The position numbers and the translations under genes are program-made. A stretch of 64,000 nucleotides of DNA, from positions 235,262-299,261 of the forward strand of contig KN817547.1 in the NCBI GenBank assembly GCA_000827495.1, in the 5' to 3' direction. The notes beneath the pieces were generated by a model. The model was not told where the DNA came from. It searched no databases and was given only the letters and a program-made list of their open reading frames with translations. Shown in pieces: positions 58,421 through 64,000 of this stretch (position 1 is the first letter of the stretch; the number at the start of each line of letters is the position of its first letter). Source of the DNA: Hypholoma sublateritium FD-334 SS-4 (lineage: Eukaryota > Basidiomycota > Agaricomycetes > Agaricales > Strophariaceae).

Positions 58421-59566
58421 TAACAATAATTATCGTCTATAAAATGAGCTGTATTAAGGTCTTGAACTTGATATGAATTCTTACTATGCAATGAACATGC
58501 GCTGGTTTCAGTACACGTCGTCTTATTCGCTCCCACACCAGACCCGCTTCTCACTACCCCAAATTTTTCGCGTCCATGTACCCCCGTTGATGAGCTGCTC
58601 CTCGCCGTCGCCGCCACGCCCGATTCCCTCTGCGTGCCCTCGACATCCCGATCTCGTTATAGAAGTACGTCGCGACACTGTAGACACGCAAGCGCATAGA
58701 TGGAACGGTGGTACGCTGACAACCGTTCTACTTTTGTTCTACTGGTGACGAGATAAAACAAAAAACAACAACGAGCACTCAGAGGCTCGATGAAGGTGCA
58801 TGTGGGGGGCGAGGCTTTTCACACGGCTTCTAATTACCAAGGGTTCGATGATTTCCTAGTTGTAAGCTACGACTATAGCTTCAAACCAGCTGGAGCTCAA
58901 TAACGAGACAAAGGCGAGGTTTCGAAGACGAGAGCGCGGCCAAGAGACAAGGCGAGAAACGAAGGGGAGAACGAATCATTTGTTTTCTGTGCACGTCTAC
59001 ATACCTACATTGTATACTTTAATTTATAGATATTTTGACATGCACATATAGAGAAATGGAGAATGAGTCAGTATCAAGGGAAACAGGAATTATTTACAAG
59101 AAAAAAACTACAAGTGAACTTTGAAAAAGGGACGAAGAGGCGGCGCGTTTTTAGCATGGGCGCCTAGATTCATGTGGATGGCAACAGTACTATGCGCTGG
59201 TGCCAAATAAATGAGACGCGCTGTGTGCGGACGGTTGGAATACGTTAGAAGGTCGTGTGAAAGTTACCTGAAACGAGGAAAAATTAATGTGTGGAAACGC
59301 GCGTTGGCGCGATGTGTCGTCGAGAAGGCCGTGGGGGCGCGGGAATATGACACGTGAGGTGGTGGACTTTGTCGAATTTCGCGAGCGGCGCTGATACCAG
59401 GTGTGTGTGCACCGACATCAGCGATTGCGCCTGGCAGCGCTCACTGCGCATCCACACTTCCAGCTCTGCATACTACTTTCCCCACCCGTGAACTGTACCG
59501 TTGCCGCTGCCACCGCTTCTTGCGATGCTCTCCGCGCCCTCGACATCCATGAGGCGCTCCTGAAAT
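58421..59566. other. Intergenic region
   Basis: No gene recognised. The segment is A/G-rich at 58900-59120 and has no remaining similarity to a terpene synthase C-terminus that I can detect. Confidence 0.4.
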
Positions 59567-59760
59567 GGCTCATCAACACACTGACCTCGCTGGTGCTTTC
59601 CATCTTCTTGTACGCGCCGCGAGATAACCAGGAAATTGTAAGCTGAACAAACTATATTTCGGCCATTACAATCAGCGTGGGGTATGTTCTCTTTATTTGA
59701 TCGATAAAAATTCTCTCTGCCCGCCTGTACAGATTCCGTGCAGAGCTCAAAAATGACAGA
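59567..59760 (+). pseudogene. Truncated third copy of the membrane protein family
   Basis: Matches copy 2 from about 61035 to 61230: L-I-N-T-L-T-S-L-V-L-S-I-F-L-Y-A aligns with L-N-T-L-T-A-L-A-L-S-I-F-V-Y-A. The following intron donor region GGGGTATGTTC is also shared. A TGA at 59644 breaks the frame, and the N-terminal and C-terminal exons are absent. It sits directly before the upstream region of copy 2, as expected of a partial tandem duplication. Confidence 0.75.
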
Positions 59761-59829
59761 ATGACCCTTCAGGCTGCGTTCCTCAAGTTGACAGGGGAAC
59801 TAATGAGCTCGGGTAGGTCGCAGCACGCG

Positions 59830-60478
59830 GAAATCGTGTTCAAGATATGATCGATGAATCGATGACCGGTGACCATTCATTTCCACGGTTGTCCCTAGGT
59901 GCTGTGCATGCTCGCTGCTCTCACCTCATGCAATGTGATACAAATGGTATCCTGCCGCGAGGCTCTCCCCAGCCAAGGAGGACCTATTCCAGGTTGATTG
60001 CGCAGTAATTGAGATACTGTGGACTCTCTATCACCTCTGAATGAGGGTGACCTTGAGGCGGGGTCTCTTTGAAGTGACGATCAATAGAAGCTTCATTTCC
60101 GTCGTGAGCTGCGGGGTGATGTTTCAGACGCAGTTGTATCACAGGTCCCATACAAATTTTCACGAGTATAGGAAATGCACTGAAAGTCTGAGCTGGGGGT
60201 TCTTCTCAGCGACGCGACGATTCATTTACTTGTACTTGGGCGATAGCTTTAGCTTGCAGTATTTATATGTATAGCTTGACCGAGGATTTCCGAGAGACAA
60301 TAGACCGTTCCATGAATATCACCAGCCACTAGCAAGGTTGGGTGTAATTGTGTTTGATTGACTCTGCACAGGTAGGTGCATAGCTTTTCCATCGTACATA
60401 ATATATAGGACTTGCTGGACAACGGCTTTATTGTGATTTCCGCCAAGAACTTCCTGATCCACCGCTAGCCAGTCGCCA
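59830..60478 (+). repeat. Upstream half of the segmental duplication (copy 2 side)
   Basis: Diverged match of 50560-51281 in the same orientation. It carries the putative TATA element (ATAATATATAGG, about 60398-60409) upstream of copy 2. Confidence 0.6.
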
Positions 60479-61757
60479 ATGACCACTGTGCCACCCCAAC
60501 CGAGCATCGATACTGGCGGGTGGCTCACTGCATTCCTAAGCTTCGTAAAATCACTGTCAGGTCACTTCGCCCAAACCTTCGGGGGATTACCTGGACCAGG
60601 GAAACCACATGACAAACACGCCGAGCATCTACCACAGTCGACGCAGCCATTAATATCCCACGCCCAGAAATTCGACGACGCTAAGCAGCGCCTTATCGTA
60701 GTCTTAACAGTCAACCGAGTATGCAGAATATTCACGATCATAGCTCTTGGTTGTTGGGGAGGTTGGTCAATCATGCCTACAGAGACAAAGACTCCCGACA
60801 GTGTGAAATGGGTGACCTACATTTGCATTGTCACTGACTGGTAAGGTGTCGTTTTTCCACCATTTCCGGGAGGTGCAACGACCGAAATAATTGACATGAA
60901 TTTGAAAGGGTTGTCCTTTCAACCGATCTGGACTGTACATTCCTTGGGTCAATGGATTGGTACTTCCGCAGGTGGCCGGAATGGTGGTTTCTCAAAAGGG
61001 AGAACATGCCTCGGGTAGCAGTTACGGGGTACAGGATTCTCAACACACTGACTGCGCTGGCGCTGTCCATCTTCGTGTACGCACTGCGAGATGATCAGCC
61101 AATTGTAAACCGCATAAATTTGATTTCGGCCATTACGATCGGTCTTGGGTATGTTCGTTTTATATGATTAACGAATATTCTCGCTGACAATTTTTTCTAG
61201 TCTGTTTTGGCTTGGTTGCGTGGAGAGCACATCGGATAGCCCAGGGGCATGGTTTTTTTGCACTGATAATGGTCCCCGTATATTCTATGGTGAGTCGTTG
61301 ATTTATAATACTTACCTCTGGCTCACATTCTACCAGGAGCCGAGTCTGCATATAATTTGGGTGAGTGATTTATTCTGTCGTTTCGGTATGCGTAGCCTTA
61401 TAAATCTTGTGTCGCGCAGCAACGTGGTGGTGGATCGCATTCCGCACACACGGGGTTGTGAAGATTCTAAGGAATCGCGACAAGCCAGAAATGGCTGCTC
61501 AATTTTACATTTTAATAGCTGGCCTGACTGTTGAGTTCATCCTTTTGGTTTGGTATTTTTCGATCTTTTTGGTTCCATATTTCTTTAAGCGTTGCGCACG
61601 CTGGTATAGCCCCGTGTGGGATAAGCACCGCACACCTTTGCTAGCTATATTGGCATCATGGGCTCTGGTTATTATTTTTGGATTATGGGTGGAACTCCCT
61701 AATATTTTCTTTCCATGCAGCGGTAGTACGTCTCTATTTTGTAGAATCCTGATTTAA
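60479..61757 (+). CDS. Polytopic membrane protein, lineage-specific family, copy 2
   Basis: Paralogue of the gene at 51282. Exon 1 is 60479-60840 (MTTVPPQPSIDTGG). Exon 2 starts at 60972 and again joins D-W to W-P-E-W-W-F-L-K-R-E-N. Exon 2 ends before GTATGTTC near 61149 and the next starts after TTTTCTAG at 61200. The final exon encodes T-W-W-W-I-A-F-R-T-H-G-V-V-K-I-L-R-N-R-D-K-P-E-M-A and ends C-S-G-S-T-S-L-F-C-R-I-L-I. The same six to seven hydrophobic segments are present. The internal signature V-[NC]-R-[TV]-C-R-I-[IF]-T-I-[MI]-A-L-G precedes TM1 in both copies. Function unknown. Frames and splice sites look intact, so both copies may be expressed. Confidence 0.7.
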
Positions 61758-61759
61758 TA

Positions 61760-63134
61760 CCTGTGCGCAGGGCCGGGCGGGCTCGGCGATTCGAACTACA
61801 TGGCTCAGCCACTAGCAAATTTGCGCGTCTCTTTATGTAGACGGGTATCAAGGTTACGAATTTTGTTTAAGAAAAGTGCGTCTTTTTATTTTACTTTTAT
61901 AAATCCGGAGCTCCGCCAGAGGTGAAGTCTGTTTATAAGTACCCTGTGAATATATTGGTAAGCTTCGGTGGTGGCTGTGGTAACCCGCGCGCTGCCACGA
62001 CTCGGAACCGCCACGAACGCTACGACTCCGACGGCGAAGACGCCGTGCGCCGTGCGGTGGCCACAGGAGAAAACGACAGCGCAAGGACAAGGACTCGACC
62101 GCGGGCACACTGAAGGCGGCGCACAGAGACTAGGAGCGCCCGAGGCGAGCCAAGCACCGCCCGACCATCACCAATCATTGTTTCAAAATTTCAACGTTCA
62201 ACAATCACAATCCCAGCCCCCTAGGACCCAATAACGCCTTCGTAGCGCTAACGTGAGCTATAATTCTCGCACAGGCGCCGTTATCCACTTCCACTACGCA
62301 GTGACTCTACGCAGAGCCTGCATGGGCTACGTCGATGCTTGTGCGGGCGATTTTCCACGCCTGATTACCCCTCCACATATAGCGTTGCCTCCTCGGCGCC
62401 CACAAGAGCATCGAAACTCGCGCATGAGCTGTTCCACTCCCCGCCTCTTCAGACTTCAGTGCTTCAGCGCTTCAGCGCCCAACATACGCCCGCTCCTCTG
62501 AAACACACAACACCGCCGCTGCGGTAGTCTCCTTCACAGACCTACCACTGCGGCGCCGGAGCGTGCATTTCTGATCAGGTTGGCGCTGGCGCTGACCCCC
62601 ACCGTCCCGCATCTCTCGGCTCCGCCCTCCCGGTGCTCATCGCCAGCACCATCGCACTTGCGCTATGGGCCTCTTGCGTACCTGCCGCCTCTCGCGACGC
62701 CCTCTGTATCCTCTGTACCTGCGCTCTCTCCGACCCGACCTTCATAACGGAGATCGTTGGTTCTGAATCCCTCACTCTAAGGCCAGGCGCGCCCGCCGTC
62801 TCCTTTGCTGATGACTGCCTGCATGATTAAGCTAACGGGGCTTGATTCTTGAAACTTCTCAGAAGCATTCTCTTTCTTTAGATCTTCCTATCATGACGTC
62901 TCAAGTGGTATTTAGGACTGAAACCCGGAGCGGTGTGCATATATTCGAGTAATTCGTGAAGCACAATGACTGAGAAGTGAGGAATGAATCAAGGTGAGAG
63001 AAGACATTCAGACAAAATCAGCGTGGGGCAGACAAGAGAAAAAAGTATTGAAGAGCAGACAAGTATCCGAGTTTGTAAGTATGGGGAAAAGGTTGAAAAT
63101 AGCGTAAACACGTTTCGTTCTAAGATAAGATTGC
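61760..63134. other. Intergenic region
   Basis: No supported gene. A GTG-initiated reading frame at 62633-62830 has a signal-peptide-like start (ASTIALALWASCVPAASR) and several cysteines but no ATG. It is recorded only as a trace. Confidence 0.35.
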
Positions 63135-63514
63135 TCAGTCACCACCTCCGAGTCCGAAATCATCACCTCTGGGAACACATGCACTGACAGGTGTGCTAGA
63201 CAGGAGGACCACGCCGACAAGTGTGAAGGGAATGAGAGCGGACGCGGTCCTTTCTGCGATGGCAAGGGGGAGAGAAGCTATGCAATAAAAATGGTAGGTC
63301 AGACCAAGTTGCGCTCCATTCAGACTCGGAGCTGCATGCTGTGGGACTTACCAGCGCCTACTAAGGGGAGGTGAGAATCAGAGGCCGAGACCAAAGTGCC
63401 AGCGGCGATAACACTCAGAGACATAACATGTTGCAACCCTGTAAAAGGGGGAAGTGCGTCAAAAATTCATGGCCAAGATTTCGTTTACTGGAAAAAGCCA
63501 GATTACTTACTCAT
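63135..63514 (-). CDS. Possible small membrane protein (77 residues)
   Basis: Unrecognised. Three exons with good splice sites: ATGA (63514-63511, donor GTAAGTAA), 63438-63352 (acceptor TTTTACAG, donor GTAAGTCC) and 63277-63135 (acceptor TTGCATAG, stop TGA). Total coding length is 234 nt, in phase. The product has two hydrophobic segments: an N-terminal one containing VMSLSVIAAGTLVSA and a C-terminal one, ALIPFTLVGVVLLSS. It ends C-V-P-R-G-D-D-F-G-L-G-G-G-D. The 4-nt first exon is unusual; an alternative start is the in-frame ATG within exon 2 (MSLSVIAAG). No CaaX motif, so it is not a mating pheromone precursor. Confidence 0.35.
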
Positions 63515-64000
63515 TTTACTAGACGTGGACGAAGTAACTGGTGTCTACTATTGGGGGTGACTTATAACGAGCCAACTTCATGTCCAGCTGTTTAAATACT
63601 TTAGACACTTCCAGCTAGCACGGTTCAGGCAAAATGGTTCATCAATTTTATCAGAGCGTGAAGCTGGCCAGCCACGCAAGAATTGCAAAGGTATCCAGCT
63701 CAGTGATCACACAGAAGCTCGAGAGAAGTTTTTCACAAGCACGAAGTCTTTTTTGCTGCGTCTCAGGTTTTTAGAACGGCCATTATCCTCATGGTAGATG
63801 CGGAAATGAATACAAATGTATTGCTTCAGCCTCGAATCGCTTAGTGGCTTCTGAGGCGCAGTCCTGACAGTGAGAGTTATCATAAAAGATCGTACATGTT
63901 GCCACCATGTTGCTTTTTAATTTCGTCGGCGCTTATGAGCGCTGTCAAAATGGCATCAATTTAGTTTCTGTATGTACTATTTTTAATCCGATAGGCTGAC
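63515..64000. other. Window end, no gene recognised
   Basis: Contains the presumed promoter of the small minus-strand gene (a TATTTAAAC-like element near 63587-63595 on the minus strand). Nothing else could be supported. Confidence 0.35.

Noticed and set aside
62633..62830. Secreted Cys-containing 65-codon ORF
   Set aside because: Starts with GTG, has no in-frame ATG or upstream acceptor, and no recognisable family.
1..64000. CRISPR arrays, bacterial operons or rRNA genes
   Set aside because: None seen. Gene structure is clearly eukaryotic.

Overview
The window is nuclear DNA of a filamentous basidiomycete, most likely a mushroom-forming agaricomycete. Genes are split by many 45-70 nt GT-AG introns, a class I hydrophobin is present, and the genes I could resolve (DNM1, RNase H2C, SYS1, an Ett1-like gene, a dipeptidyl aminopeptidase, a Bcs1-type AAA protein, a RanBD protein, a P450) are typical fungal families. 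Coordinates come from reading splice sites by eye. Where I say phases close, I added the exon lengths myself.

Layout. 1-13.3 kb holds three large predicted all-helical proteins with hydrophobic hairpins (two paralogues on + and a more distant one on -) that resemble alpha-pore-forming toxins of the ClyA/Hbl type, with a small hydrophobin gene between the first two. 14-24.1 kb is ordinary housekeeping: RNase H2 subunit C (-), a seven-helix membrane protein (-), the dynamin DNM1 (+), and a Bcs1-like AAA ATPase (-). 24.2-28.4 kb has no gene I can support. 28.4-34.1 kb holds the divergent pair SYS1 (-) and an S9B dipeptidyl aminopeptidase (+), followed by an Ett1/Nro1-like gene (+).

From about 30.6 to 41.4 kb the DNA turns strikingly GC-rich. 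This block contains unusually long introns, a 3.3 kb gene-free stretch with a cluster of CCAAT boxes, and a mitochondrial carrier gene (-). 42.6-45.3 kb is a RanBP3/Yrb2-like gene (+) and 46.2-48.3 kb an intact cytochrome P450 (-).

50.4-61.8 kb is an accessory, duplicated region. Two paralogous polytopic membrane protein genes with homologous upstream sequence are present, plus a broken third piece. They flank a glycerophosphodiester phosphodiesterase gene, a tRNA-Ile(AAT) and a sesquiterpene synthase remnant that keeps its metal-binding motifs but lacks both ends. A possible 77-residue membrane protein is encoded at 63.1-63.5 kb.

The parts most worth a second look are the helical toxin-like family with its repeated two-module architecture, the lineage-specific membrane family with its segmental duplications, and the GC-rich island with its CCAAT cluster.
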